Shown piece after piece: positions 17,969 to 25,968 of a stretch of DNA of 64,000 nt. The position numbers and the translations under genes are program-made. Origin of the DNA: Alteromonas stellipolaris. GTDB lineage: Bacteria; Pseudomonadota; Gammaproteobacteria; Enterobacterales; Alteromonadaceae. Under the pieces are notes generated by a model. The model searched no databases, was not told the DNA's origin, and saw nothing but the letters and a program-made list of their open reading frames with translations. Each line of letters starts with the position of its first letter. Positions within the stretch are counted from its first letter, which is position 1. The DNA lies in the NCBI RefSeq assembly GCF_001562115.1, contig NZ_CP013926.1:1922001-1986000 (forward strand), given 5' to 3'.

Positions 17969-20491
17969 CTAAACCATCTTTCTCAGCAGTGCTGATGTAT
18001 TTAACGTAAGCAAACGCCAGCATCCAATTGCCCCTAACGCGCCTACCACAATCGCACCAACAATCGGCGCAATAACCCAGTACTCAAAGTGTAGACTTGC
18101 GGTCATTTGGAACACATTGGTTTGCAGCATATACAAGCTAAGCTCATTGGCGAGCGCTGCCATGAAACCTGCAACCACACCGATGATTAGAAACTCAAAC
18201 ACCACGCTTTTGCGAATTAAACTGCCTTTTGCCCCAAGCGTTCTTAAAATTGCCAACTCTTGTCGTCTTTCATCCATGCTGGCTTGAACTTGGGCAATTA
18301 ACACTAAACTGCCTGCCACAAGTACCAAGACTAAGATAAATTCAATGGCCACCGACACTTGATTAACAATATCTCTTAGCTGGTTAATTCGCGCATCAAC
18401 GTCAAACATAGTGATAGACGCAAATGGCTTTAACAACGTGGTTAGTTGTGATTTCTGTGCTTCGGGTAAATAGAAGCTGGTAATGTAAGTGGGATTGAAC
18501 GACGCCATAGCCTCAGGTTGAATAACAAAGAAAAAGTTAGGCTGCATAGTTTGCCAGTTCACTTTTCTAAAACTTGTTACCTTGGTTATAACAATTTCAC
18601 TTCCCACATTGAACGTCAGCATATCGCCTAATTCAATGCCAAGTCGCTCCCCTACATCGGTTTCGACTGAAACGGCGAATACGTCCTCTTCTAATGCATC
18701 AGTGTTATCCCCATGCCATGTACCACTGATAATTTCATTCTCTTTTTGTAACGAATTACTCCACGTTAAATTCGCTTCACGTCCAAGTCCTTGTCTCCCT
18801 TCAGTATTCGAATCGTCCTCTTTAGACACTTCAGTATTTACACTGTCATCATTCACTGCAACGAAGCGCCCTCGTATTACAGGGTAAAACTCTTCGATGG
18901 TGATTCCGTTTGATTTGAAGTGTGTGTCCAATTCTGTTTTTTGATCACCAGTTATATTAATCAAAAAGTAATTAGGTGTGCCTTCAGGTAATTGAGAACG
19001 CCACTGCGACACCATATCGTTGCGCATAACCAATACCACAAGTAACAACATAATAGTGACTGAGAAACTAATCAGCTGAACACTATTTTCCATTGAACGG
19101 CGCTTAATTCGCGCCCATGCAAGCTGCCAAGGGCCCATTTTACCTGAGCCGAATTTGCGTCCCGCTGCAATCAGCAAAAAGGTTGCGCCTAGCAAACCTG
19201 CAACTAAAACCACACCAGAGCCAAACAAAATAAGACTTATCATCAAATCTTGGCTATAAATCCACATCAGTAGAAAAATAGCGCCACCCGATGCCACGTA
19301 TTGGATAGTTCTAGAACGCAAATTGGTACTTAAATCACGGCGAAGCACCCGCAGAGGAGGAATTGAAAACAACTGCATCAATGGGTAAAGCGAGAACAAC
19401 AATGAGCATGTAGCCCCTGTGAAAACTGCAATTAGTACTGGCCGCCAGTGCCAAATAGTTAACGCCACATCAACTTGTTCAGCAACTAACCACACCACAA
19501 TTTGCTGACCAATGAAACCCATTATTAATCCAATAATAATGCCTAGCCCAGTGATAAATAGAATTTGAAGAAGATAGATTCGGCGAATGACCTGCTTTGT
19601 CGCTCCGAGTGTTTTCATGATAGCCACGGGGTCGAAATGGCGTTGGCTATAGCGCTGAGCTGCCACCGCAATGGAAACCGCAGCAAGCACTATGGCAAGT
19701 AAACTCGCTAATAAAAAATAGCGCTCAGCACTGGCTACCGAACGGCCAATGGCTGATTCGTCATCTTCAACTGTACGCCAGTTATGTAAATCATCGTTCA
19801 AACTAGGAGTTAGCCAGTCGTAAAAAGTGCTAATAGCACTACTTTCACCTTCGAAATAGCCCACGTAACGTGCCCGGCTACCTGGCCCGGTTATGGCCGT
19901 TGCATCCAAATCGGACAGTCTAATAAGGGCGATGGGGTCTGTGTTAAAAACACTGAACCCTGCATCAGGAATATCAACCAACACTTTGGTTACCGTGAAT
20001 TCAGCATCACCAATTTCAATGCTGTCTCCTAAGCTTAGCTTCAGCGTTTGAAACAACAAAGACTGCAGCCACACTTCGCCTGGCTTGGGCAAATCTCTTG
20101 CCGCTTCTTTCTGTCCAAAAGGCACATCAGTAGTATTAACCGTGCCCTTTAGTGGATAATTTTCATTAACAGCCCGAAGGTCTACCAGAGACATTTCGTC
20201 ACGGTGAAACACCATCGACCGAGTAGTCACCTGCTTTGCCGTGTTAAGCCCTCCATCACGAGCATGCTGTAACCAAGCCTCATCAATGGGGGTATCAGAG
20301 CGTAACTGTGCATCAGCTGCTATAAATGCCGCTGAGCGCTCTTTTAAGGCACCTTGCAACCGCTCACTAAATAACGACAATGATAATACCGCTCCTACCG
20401 ACAACACAATTGCCAATAGAATGATGGTTAACTCTCCGCGCTTCGCCTCATGACGAAACAATCGCCATGCCAAGGTCGATGTCGTACTCAT
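17969..20491 (-). CDS. ybbP: FtsX-like ABC transporter permease YbbP
   Basis: A long (840 aa) MacB/FtsX-superfamily permease: TM1 near 20-40, a large periplasmic domain, a central block of transmembrane segments (about 255-480) and a C-terminal block (about 715-830), giving the duplicated FtsX fold. It pairs with the ATPase YbbA, 15 bp upstream. In E. coli the homologous pair is divergent from tesA, as here. Substrate unknown; possibly lipid or lipoprotein-related export. Near residue 520 the codons for ELDTHFK contain the 14-bp core of the intergenic repeat family. Confidence 0.88.
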   Translation of the reverse strand: MSTTSTLAWRLFRHEAKRGELTIILLAIVLSVGAVLSLSLFSERLQGALKERSAAFIAADAQLRSDTPIDEAWLQHARDGGLNTAKQVTTRSMVFHRDEMSLVDLRAVNENYPLKGTVNTTDVPFGQKEAARDLPKPGEVWLQSLLFQTLKLSLGDSIEIGDAEFTVTKVLVDIPDAGFSVFNTDPIALIRLSDLDATAITGPGSRARYVGYFEGESSAISTFYDWLTPSLNDDLHNWRTVEDDESAIGRSVASAERYFLLASLLAIVLAAVSIAVAAQRYSQRHFDPVAIMKTLGATKQVIRRIYLLQILFITGLGIIIGLIMGFIGQQIVVWLVAEQVDVALTIWHWRPVLIAVFTGATCSLLFSLYPLMQLFSIPPLRVLRRDLSTNLRSRTIQYVASGGAIFLLMWIYSQDLMISLILFGSGVVLVAGLLGATFLLIAAGRKFGSGKMGPWQLAWARIKRRSMENSVQLISFSVTIMLLLVVLVMRNDMVSQWRSQLPEGTPNYFLINITGDQKTELDTHFKSNGITIEEFYPVIRGRFVAVNDDSVNTEVSKEDDSNTEGRQGLGREANLTWSNSLQKENEIISGTWHGDNTDALEEDVFAVSVETDVGERLGIELGDMLTFNVGSEIVITKVTSFRKVNWQTMQPNFFFVIQPEAMASFNPTYITSFYLPEAQKSQLTTLLKPFASITMFDVDARINQLRDIVNQVSVAIEFILVLVLVAGSLVLIAQVQASMDERRQELAILRTLGAKGSLIRKSVVFEFLIIGVVAGFMAALANELSLYMLQTNVFQMTASLHFEYWVIAPIVGAIVVGALGAIGCWRLLTLNTSALLRKMV

Positions 20492-20506
20492 TTATAGGGC
20501 CTCCAT

Positions 20507-21205
20507 TTATACGGCCTCTGTACGCTTTATCGCCGATAAGACAGTAGACTCAGTCAATTCGCCCGCTTGCATGGTTAACTGCCTATCACACTTATCGGCA
20601 AGCTTGTTGTCGTGGGTAACCAGCACTAATGTTGTGCCCTTCTCTCGGTTCAGCGCAAAAAGAAGGTCTTCTACTTTATGGCTGTTTGTTGCATCCAAGT
20701 TTCCAGTCGGCTCATCAGCAAATAGAATTTTAGGAGAAGTGATAAAAGCCCGCGCAATAGCAACACGTTGCTGTTCACCACCTGAAAGTTGATTTGGGTA
20801 ATGACTCGCGCGATGACCAATGCCTACTTGCTCAAGGATCTTAGTTGCCATCTGCTTAGGATTGTCTAAGCCTGCGATTTCAGCCGGCAGCATTACATTT
20901 TCAATGGCCGTTAAACTTTGCACTAACATAAAGCTCTGAAAAATAAAGCCTACTTTTTGACCCCGCAACACAGCGCGAGCCTCTTCATCCATAGTATGTA
21001 ATGGTTCGCCATCTAGATGAATTTCTCCTTGGGAGACCTCATCTAAGCCGGCCAATAGTCCTAATAGAGTAGATTTTCCTGAACCTGACGCACCGATAAT
21101 GGCAACGGACTCACCAGACTTGACTTCAAAAGATATAGGATGAAGGATCTCAAGCGTACCTTCGCTCGTAGTTACAGACTTAGTTACTTTGGATGTTTTA
21201 ATCAT
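20507..21205 (-). CDS. ybbA: ABC transporter ATP-binding protein YbbA
   Basis: A 232-aa LolD/MacB-type ATPase. Walker A is GASGSGKST (about 38), the signature LSGGEQQR (about 140) and Walker B ILFADEPTG (about 160). It is the partner of YbbP. Its start codon lies only 17 bp from the divergent tesA start, so the promoters of both genes must extend into the opposite coding sequences. Confidence 0.92.
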   Translation of the reverse strand: MIKTSKVTKSVTTSEGTLEILHPISFEVKSGESVAIIGASGSGKSTLLGLLAGLDEVSQGEIHLDGEPLHTMDEEARAVLRGQKVGFIFQSFMLVQSLTAIENVMLPAEIAGLDNPKQMATKILEQVGIGHRASHYPNQLSGGEQQRVAIARAFITSPKILFADEPTGNLDATNSHKVEDLLFALNREKGTTLVLVTHDNKLADKCDRQLTMQAGELTESTVLSAIKRTEAV

Positions 21206-21222
21206 ATAGGGGTCATCAATTC

Positions 21223-21879
21223 GTGATTTATCGTTTTCGCAGCGCCGTTTTGTTCACACTGCTTTTATTTATACCGTTATCTGCATTATCAGATCAGACC
21301 GATACAACCGTCCCTAATAATTCAGCTAAATTATTGATTCTAGGTGACAGCCTATCTGCTGCATACGGGTTAGATCAACAAGAAGGTTGGGTGAGTTTGT
21401 TACAAAAACGCTGGCGTGACGAGAATATATCGATCGACATTGTAAATGCTGCGGTAAGCGGTGAGACCACAGATGGCGGTTTAGCTAGGCTTCCAAGGTT
21501 AATTGAACAACATACACCAAGTCACATTTTAGTAGAACTTGGTGGTAACGATGGCCTTCAAGGGCACAGCATCAGTAAGATTAGGGACAATTTGAGCGCA
21601 ATTGTTAGGATAGCAAAATCAGACAATACCGTTGTTTTTGTGCAAGACATGCAAATACCCACTAATTACGGCAAGCGCTATACACAAATGTTTAGCGACA
21701 CTTTTGAGACTGTCTCAGAGCAACATGAAGTTACAAAAATTCCTTTTTTTCTTGAGGACATAGCACTTCAGAAAGACTTAATGCAACGTGATGGTATTCA
21801 TCCGAACGCTGAAGCACAACCAATGATTGTAGATTTTATGTTCGAAAAATTGACACCTTTAATCATAAACAAGCGTTAA
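21223..21879 (+). CDS. tesA: Periplasmic thioesterase/lysophospholipase TesA
   Basis: An SGNH-hydrolase of 218 aa with a signal peptide (residues 1-23, LSALS-DQ). The four blocks are present: GDSLSAAYG (Ser43), GETTDGG, GGNDGL and DGIHPN (Asp/His). The family acts as acyl-CoA thioesterase, lysophospholipase and arylesterase. The start is GTG, required to keep the signal peptide. It is divergent from ybbA. Confidence 0.93.
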   Translation: MIYRFRSAVLFTLLLFIPLSALSDQTDTTVPNNSAKLLILGDSLSAAYGLDQQEGWVSLLQKRWRDENISIDIVNAAVSGETTDGGLARLPRLIEQHTPSHILVELGGNDGLQGHSISKIRDNLSAIVRIAKSDNTVVFVQDMQIPTNYGKRYTQMFSDTFETVSEQHEVTKIPFFLEDIALQKDLMQRDGIHPNAEAQPMIVDFMFEKLTPLIINKR

Positions 21880-21946
21880 CCTGTGCTATGCTTTTAACCT
21901 TATATGTTAAACGCTAAACAAATAACAGCTTAATTTGGAGATTGTT

Positions 21947-22132
21947 ATGGACGTTTCATCATCAACGTCAACACCAGTATCGAATGTACTTCAGTCGCCA
22001 CAACAAGAACCTCAGCGACAGGTTCAACAACGTGCTAGCCAGCAAACTGAAGTAAGTGCGCCCCAGCAAACGCAAGAAGCGGCACCTGCCACAGACAGTC
22101 GAGTTGGCTCACGTATAGATACCTACGTTTAG
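21947..22132 (+). CDS. Small Gln/Ser/Thr-rich hypothetical protein
   Basis: A 61-residue low-complexity protein, rich in Gln, Ser, Thr and Ala, ending in GSRIDTYV. The ATG at 21947 was preferred to 21935 because GGAG lies seven bases upstream of it. No fold or function can be assigned; composition suggests disorder. Confidence 0.55.
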   Translation: MDVSSSTSTPVSNVLQSPQQEPQRQVQQRASQQTEVSAPQQTQEAAPATDSRVGSRIDTYV

Positions 22133-22212
22133 TCATAAAACCCGCCCTAAGCACAGTAGTTTATTAACGCATTTCCAGCATAATTATTTCCGAATCACTC
22201 GGAGATATGGAA

Positions 22213-23193
22213 ATGCCGCTACCTCGATACAAGCAAGTCAATTTAGATGTCACACCTTATTATCATTGCACATCACGTTGTGTGCGACAGTCCTTCCTCT
22301 GTGGCGTTGATGCCAGCACAGGCAAAAACTACAACCACCGCAGACAGTGGATTGTAGACAGGTTACATAAGCTCACGAAAACCTTTGCCATTGACCTTTG
22401 TGCTTATGCCGTAATGCACAATCACACTCATATTGTGGTTCATATCGCAAAGGCGAGAGCTGAACATTGGAGCATGGATGAAGTGTTACTTCGCTGGAAA
22501 AATTTTTACCGTTGCCCTTCAGTAGTCCAACGTTATCTTGATGAAGAGACCAGAAGTTCATTATCTGAAGTAGAGCTTCAAAAAGCTGAAGAATTAAGTG
22601 AGATTTACCGTCATCGCTTGTATAGCGTAAGTTGGTTCATGCGGCTATTAAATGAGTTTATTGCTCGAAAAGCGAATAAAGAAGATGAGTGTTCAGGCTA
22701 CTTTTGGGAGCGCCGATTCAAAAGCCAAGCGATATTGTCTGAAAATGCGCTTGCAGCAACCATGGCCTATACCGATTTAAATCCCATCCGGGCCGATATA
22801 GCCAAAACTCCAGAGCAGTCCCACTTCACCAGCATTCAGTACAGAATTAATGCTTTGAAAGTAAACAAAGTGCCTGCTCGGCTTATGCCATTTAATGATC
22901 AAGTTCCAGTTAATGAAAGCAGCCTGCCCTTCAATTTAACCGATTACTTAGTACTGGTTGATGAAACCGGTCGCGTTATGCGCTCAGATAAGAAAGGTGC
23001 TATTCCCAAAAAAATTAAGCCTATCTTAGACAGGCTTAAGGTTTCTGGTAAATCTTGGATTACCCTTTCAACCAAACTAGAAAGGAAATTCGCAGGCCCT
23101 ATCGGCTCTGCAGAGCGAATTTGCGTGTATGCCTCTGCATGCGAATATGGCAGAAAGCCAAACATTGCAAATGCCAGAAGATACCTTCAATAG
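22213..23193 (+). CDS. REP-associated tyrosine transposase (RAYT, Y1 HUH family)
   Basis: A 326-aa Y1-type transposase. The N-terminal PYYHCTSRCVRQSFLCG is characteristic of the longer RAYT subgroup; the HUH motif is NHTHIVVH (His71-Thr72-His73) and the likely catalytic Tyr lies in MAYTDLNPIRA. HUH enzymes nick single-stranded DNA and RAYTs are linked to dispersal of extragenic palindromes. The start at 22213 fits the CGGAG site better than 22207. It is a lone gene without IS200-type partner or obvious terminal ends. Four clusters of short repeats lie within 11 kb, but none directly touches it. Confidence 0.88.
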   Translation: MPLPRYKQVNLDVTPYYHCTSRCVRQSFLCGVDASTGKNYNHRRQWIVDRLHKLTKTFAIDLCAYAVMHNHTHIVVHIAKARAEHWSMDEVLLRWKNFYRCPSVVQRYLDEETRSSLSEVELQKAEELSEIYRHRLYSVSWFMRLLNEFIARKANKEDECSGYFWERRFKSQAILSENALAATMAYTDLNPIRADIAKTPEQSHFTSIQYRINALKVNKVPARLMPFNDQVPVNESSLPFNLTDYLVLVDETGRVMRSDKKGAIPKKIKPILDRLKVSGKSWITLSTKLERKFAGPIGSAERICVYASACEYGRKPNIANARRYLQ

Positions 23194-23256
23194 GCTTTCA
23201 ACGTTAAATTCATAACGCGAAATCAACAAGAAACGAAGCTAATATACTTTAATAGC

Positions 23257-24195
23257 CTAGTGAGAAGCTTGTCTGGCTAACACATCCACAATTTCTTGTG
23301 ATTTTGATAAGCGCCGGATGTCGTTAAACAACAATTCTGCTTCAGGATATTGCCTTTTTAAATAGCCACACCACTGCTTTATACGATTAGGGTAGTACTT
23401 ACCCTTATCACCGTAAATTTCATAGCCTGAATAGCGAATAAGCAATGCGGCCACATCTTCCCATGCCATAGGTGGTTCGTCATTTCGAATACACCTTGCT
23501 AAGTTTGGCATGGCAAGCGCTCCCCTACCCACCATTAAGTTAGTGCAAGCTGATTGCTCTTGGCAACGCTGGGCTTCTTCTGCATTCCAAATTTCGCCAT
23601 TTGCCACTAGTGGAATATTAGTGCTTTGCTTTATTTTAGCAATCCATTCCCAGTAGGCTGGCGGCTTATAACCTTCCGTTTTTGTTCTAGCGTGTACGAC
23701 TAGTTCAGACGCGCCCGCTTCCGTGATGGCGATAGCATTTTCTACAGCAAGCGATTTATCTTCAAAGCCCAAGCGGATTTTTGCTGATACAGGTTGTGAG
23801 GCGGGTACCGCATCGCGAACGGCTTTTACGATGTCGTATAAAGCCTGGGTTTCTTTTAAAAGGACCGCACCGCCTTTGCTTTTATTAACAGTTTTTGCAG
23901 GGCAGCCAAAATTTAAATCTACCCCTGGCGATCCCAAATCAACCGCAGTATAAGCATTTTCTGCCAACCACTCTGGGTGCTGCCCTAATAGTTGGACACG
24001 CACTGGTACGCCATTAGGAGTTTTGCCGCCATTATGTAGCTCGGGGCATAGCTTGTAGAAGGTTTTATTGGGAAGTTTTTGATCCACTACTCTTACGAAT
24101 TCAGTTACACACTGATCGAACCCACCTACATGGGTAAGCATATCTCGCATTAAATGGTCGACAACACCTTCCATAGGTGCCAGCATGATTTTCAT
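23257..24195 (-). CDS. dusC: tRNA-dihydrouridine(16) synthase DusC
   Basis: A 312-aa flavin-dependent tRNA-dihydrouridine synthase. The catalytic Cys98 lies in NFGCPAKTVNKSKGGA; FMN-binding segments include VVHARTKTEGY and VANGEIW. The MLAPMEGV start and length indicate the DusC subgroup, which reduces U16. It lies downstream of the MetJ-boxed small operon, separated by the repeat array 24324-24487. Confidence 0.92.
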   Translation of the reverse strand: MKIMLAPMEGVVDHLMRDMLTHVGGFDQCVTEFVRVVDQKLPNKTFYKLCPELHNGGKTPNGVPVRVQLLGQHPEWLAENAYTAVDLGSPGVDLNFGCPAKTVNKSKGGAVLLKETQALYDIVKAVRDAVPASQPVSAKIRLGFEDKSLAVENAIAITEAGASELVVHARTKTEGYKPPAYWEWIAKIKQSTNIPLVANGEIWNAEEAQRCQEQSACTNLMVGRGALAMPNLARCIRNDEPPMAWEDVAALLIRYSGYEIYGDKGKYYPNRIKQWCGYLKRQYPEAELLFNDIRRLSKSQEIVDVLARQASH

Positions 24196-24323
24196 AACTA
24201 AATTTCGCTAAAACTGAGTGGTTAAAATGGGCGCGAGAGTGTAGCAAAGTGCGGGTTATATGACCATGCTATTTAAGTTTCGAGAGGAAATTGTGTAATT
24301 AGAGCGGCTGTCCTAGCCTTTGT

Positions 24324-24487
24324 TTGAGTGACTGTCCGAAATCTAACTTGAGTGACTGTCCGAAACCTAACTTGGTTTGAGTGACTGTCCGAAATCTAAC
24401 TTGAGTGACTGTCCGAAACCTAACTTGGAGTGACTGTCCACCCCTTACTTGAGTGTGTGTCCAACCCTAACTTGAGTGTGTGTCCAA
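24324..24487 (-). repeat. Repeat cluster 4: seven head-to-tail copies
   Basis: Seven copies of the AGTG..TGTCC repeat run in the same orientation at 24324, 24348, 24377, 24401, 24425, 24449 and 24472. The first four are AGTGACTGTCCGAA copies arranged as two tandem 53-bp units; the last two are GAGTGTGTGTCCAA. The final copy overlaps the 3' end of the DUF1289 gene. The rest of the gap to dusC (24196-24323) shows no feature. Confidence 0.88.
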
Positions 24488-24640
24488 CTTTTGGGTTTGT
24501 AAGCGGATGAGGACATTTTGTTTTTGCTGTGTGCTATAGCTCGACCAACTAGTGATTTCTTTAATGGTGCGCTTACAACCGGTGCATACATCATCGGCGT
24601 CTAGCTTACAGTTGGCAATACAAGGTGACACTATACTCAC
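24467..24640 (-). CDS. DUF1289 small cysteine-cluster protein
   Basis: A short gene of 57 codons. The frame begins with GTG at 24640 and contains SPCIANCKLDADDVCTGCKR: four Cys (7, 11, 19, 22) in the CX3C-X7-CX2C pattern of the DUF1289 family (predicted metal or Fe-S binding, YdhL-like), then the usual EITSWSSYSTQQKQNVLIRL. Its start shares one base with the stop of the preceding gene (TAGTG), so translation is coupled. The last six codons (LDTHSS) and the stop lie inside the intergenic repeat family, replacing the natural C-terminus. Function unknown. Confidence 0.82.
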   Translation of the reverse strand: MSIVSPCIANCKLDADDVCTGCKRTIKEITSWSSYSTQQKQNVLIRLQTQKLDTHSS

Positions 24641-24870
24641 TAATACTTGGCCCTAAGAGTTTGATTTTCTGATGCAGTATTTTTAGCAATAAGAGAGGCA
24701 TGTAGCATAGCATCAATCACTTTTTGCGTAGGCTCTTTGGCAGTCCACATACAGACATGCACACCGAACTTCGCATTCAAGAACGCGTCGAACTGGGTTT
24801 TATCTTCATAATCACCCTTCACCAATTGTTGTTTATAGCCATCATAAATTAATGCAGAAAATGTAAACAC
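24640..24870 (-). CDS. Unidentified 76-aa protein downstream of met boxes
   Basis: I do not recognise this protein. It is soluble, with FTFSALIYDGYKQQLVKGDY at the N-terminus, KFGVHVCMWT mid-way and a helical C-terminal half. The start is taken as GTG at 24870 because AGGAGG lies five bases upstream; the longer frame from ATG 24921 would start inside the operator and promoter. A MetJ-type operator covers the predicted promoter, and the DUF1289 gene follows with overlapping stop and start codons. This suggests repression when S-adenosylmethionine is high and a role linked to methionine or sulfur metabolism (inference). Confidence 0.72.
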   Translation of the reverse strand: MFTFSALIYDGYKQQLVKGDYEDKTQFDAFLNAKFGVHVCMWTAKEPTQKVIDAMLHASLIAKNTASENQTLRAKY

Positions 24871-24873
24871 GTA

Positions 24874-24894
24874 AGCCTCCTCATCGAGAAGGCT
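24874..24894 (-). promoter_or_regulatory. Hairpin enclosing the ribosome-binding site
   Basis: AGCCTTCTC-GAT-GAGGAGGCT can form a 9-bp stem (one G-U pair) that buries the AGGAGG of the 76-aa gene. The predicted transcription start (about 24890) lies within the 5' arm, so the full stem exists only if transcription begins a few bases upstream. Confidence 0.35.
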
Positions 24895-24896
24895 CA

Positions 24897-24925
24897 AATA
24901 TACACCTAGACGTCTAAACATTCAA
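24897..24925 (-). promoter_or_regulatory. Promoter of the 76-aa gene / DUF1289 operon
   Basis: On the minus strand TTGAAT (24925-24920), a 17-bp spacer and TATATT (24902-24897) form a near-consensus sigma-70 promoter, fully overlapped by the met boxes. Confidence 0.6.
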
Positions 24926-24939
24926 ACATCTAAACGTCT
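24900..24939 (-). promoter_or_regulatory. MetJ operator: five tandem met boxes
   Basis: Five contiguous 8-bp units match the met box AGACGTCT with 7, 6, 4, 8 and 5 of 8 positions (order on the minus strand, from 24939 to 24900). Tandem phased 8-mers with one or two strong boxes are the known form of MetJ operators. The first box overlaps the stop codon of the M14 gene; the array covers the -35 and spacer of the promoter of the next gene. Confidence 0.75.
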
Positions 24940-25840
24940 ATTTTATATATTCCAATGCTGCGGTGATCACAGCCACTTGGGCAGCATTACAATTTTCAGC
25001 CGTGGCATTAGCGCTATCAGGATAAACTTCTGTTGTGGTTACAAACTCTGCGTCTGTCATGCCACCACAAAGATACAATGCTTTTTTGTCGTAACAAATT
25101 ACACCTTCAGACAATAAGTCAGCACCTATAATTTTGCCGCTATCATCAGCAAGCGCAATATGAGTTACCTGCTTAACTGCATCGATAATAGCTTCCTGAA
25201 ATGGTTTTTGTGGATTAGTGGTATTCGCCACTAAATAAAACCCATCAGGAATATTCCAATTATCGTGAGTCGTTGCATCTCGTGCTGCTAATGCAGGCCT
25301 AAACTCACTGTTATCGGTATCGGTGGTTTCATGTAAATCGACATGCAATGTAAATGGTAAGTTCAACGATTCAACGAATGCCATTAGCTGCGCTGATTCC
25401 GGCGCTGGAGAATTAGGATAAAATGAACGATTAGGATCTAACGCATACTGATCCCAACGGTTAATCGTCTCATAACCCCAAGGGCTAACACATGGAACAA
25501 CAATGATGGTGAAGTCTTCTGCATACTCACTTAGCTTGGTATTGATAAACTGAAGCGCGCCCTGCACCCCACTGGTTTCATACCCATGTACACCGCCGGT
25601 AACTAGCACCGCTGGCTTGGCTGCGTCGATATTTTTAGGGATTACGGCATACAACGGGTATCGAGACTCATCGTAAGGCAACGCGCCATACTGCTTTAAT
25701 TCAAACCCTTCAGGAATGCTGCCTAACTGTTTTAGTACTTCATCGCTGTATGAACGCTTTATAGTTTGGCGCTGTTTCCACTCTTCTTTCTCTTCTTCAC
25801 CCCAAGGTTGTCCTGGCGTGCCGATAGGATAATTTTGCAT
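24938..25840 (-). CDS. M14-family zinc deacylase/carboxypeptidase-like protein
   Basis: A 300-aa member of the M14 (succinylglutamate desuccinylase/carboxypeptidase) superfamily. The zinc ligands are GGVHGYETSG (His and Glu) and HVDLHETTDTD (His), and a C-terminal TTEVYPD carries the likely catalytic Glu. No signal peptide, so a cytosolic amide or peptide hydrolase is expected; substrate unknown. The start at 25840 is supported by GAGG seven bases upstream, against a longer frame starting at 25861. Confidence 0.82.
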   Translation of the reverse strand: MQNYPIGTPGQPWGEEEKEEWKQRQTIKRSYSDEVLKQLGSIPEGFELKQYGALPYDESRYPLYAVIPKNIDAAKPAVLVTGGVHGYETSGVQGALQFINTKLSEYAEDFTIIVVPCVSPWGYETINRWDQYALDPNRSFYPNSPAPESAQLMAFVESLNLPFTLHVDLHETTDTDNSEFRPALAARDATTHDNWNIPDGFYLVANTTNPQKPFQEAIIDAVKQVTHIALADDSGKIIGADLLSEGVICYDKKALYLCGGMTDAEFVTTTEVYPDSANATAENCNAAQVAVITAALEYIK

Positions 25841-25935
25841 AAATAACCTCTTTGTTAACACGGCTATATTATCAAGACGGTATTGGTTTGTATGTGGAAT
25901 ATCGATAAGAGCGGGAGGAATTAAGGTGTAGAAAC

Positions 25936-25960
25936 GAAAAAGCCAACCCGAAGGTTGGCT
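25936..25960 (-). terminator. Terminator of the tRNA-Ala-Glu operon
   Basis: On the minus strand AGCCAACC-TTCG-GGTTGGCT followed by TTTTC is a compact intrinsic terminator with a stable UUCG-type loop, directly downstream of the intact tRNA-Glu gene. Confidence 0.88.
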
Positions 25961-25968
25961 TAACGATA

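Noticed and set aside
24323..24487. CRISPR-like appearance of regularly spaced repeats
   Set aside because: Repeats are only about 15 bp, the spacers are short and nearly identical, and no cas genes are present.
24871..24921. N-terminal extension of the 76-aa protein from an upstream ATG
   Set aside because: The ATG lies inside the met boxes and upstream of the predicted transcription start; GTG at 24870 has an AGGAGG site.
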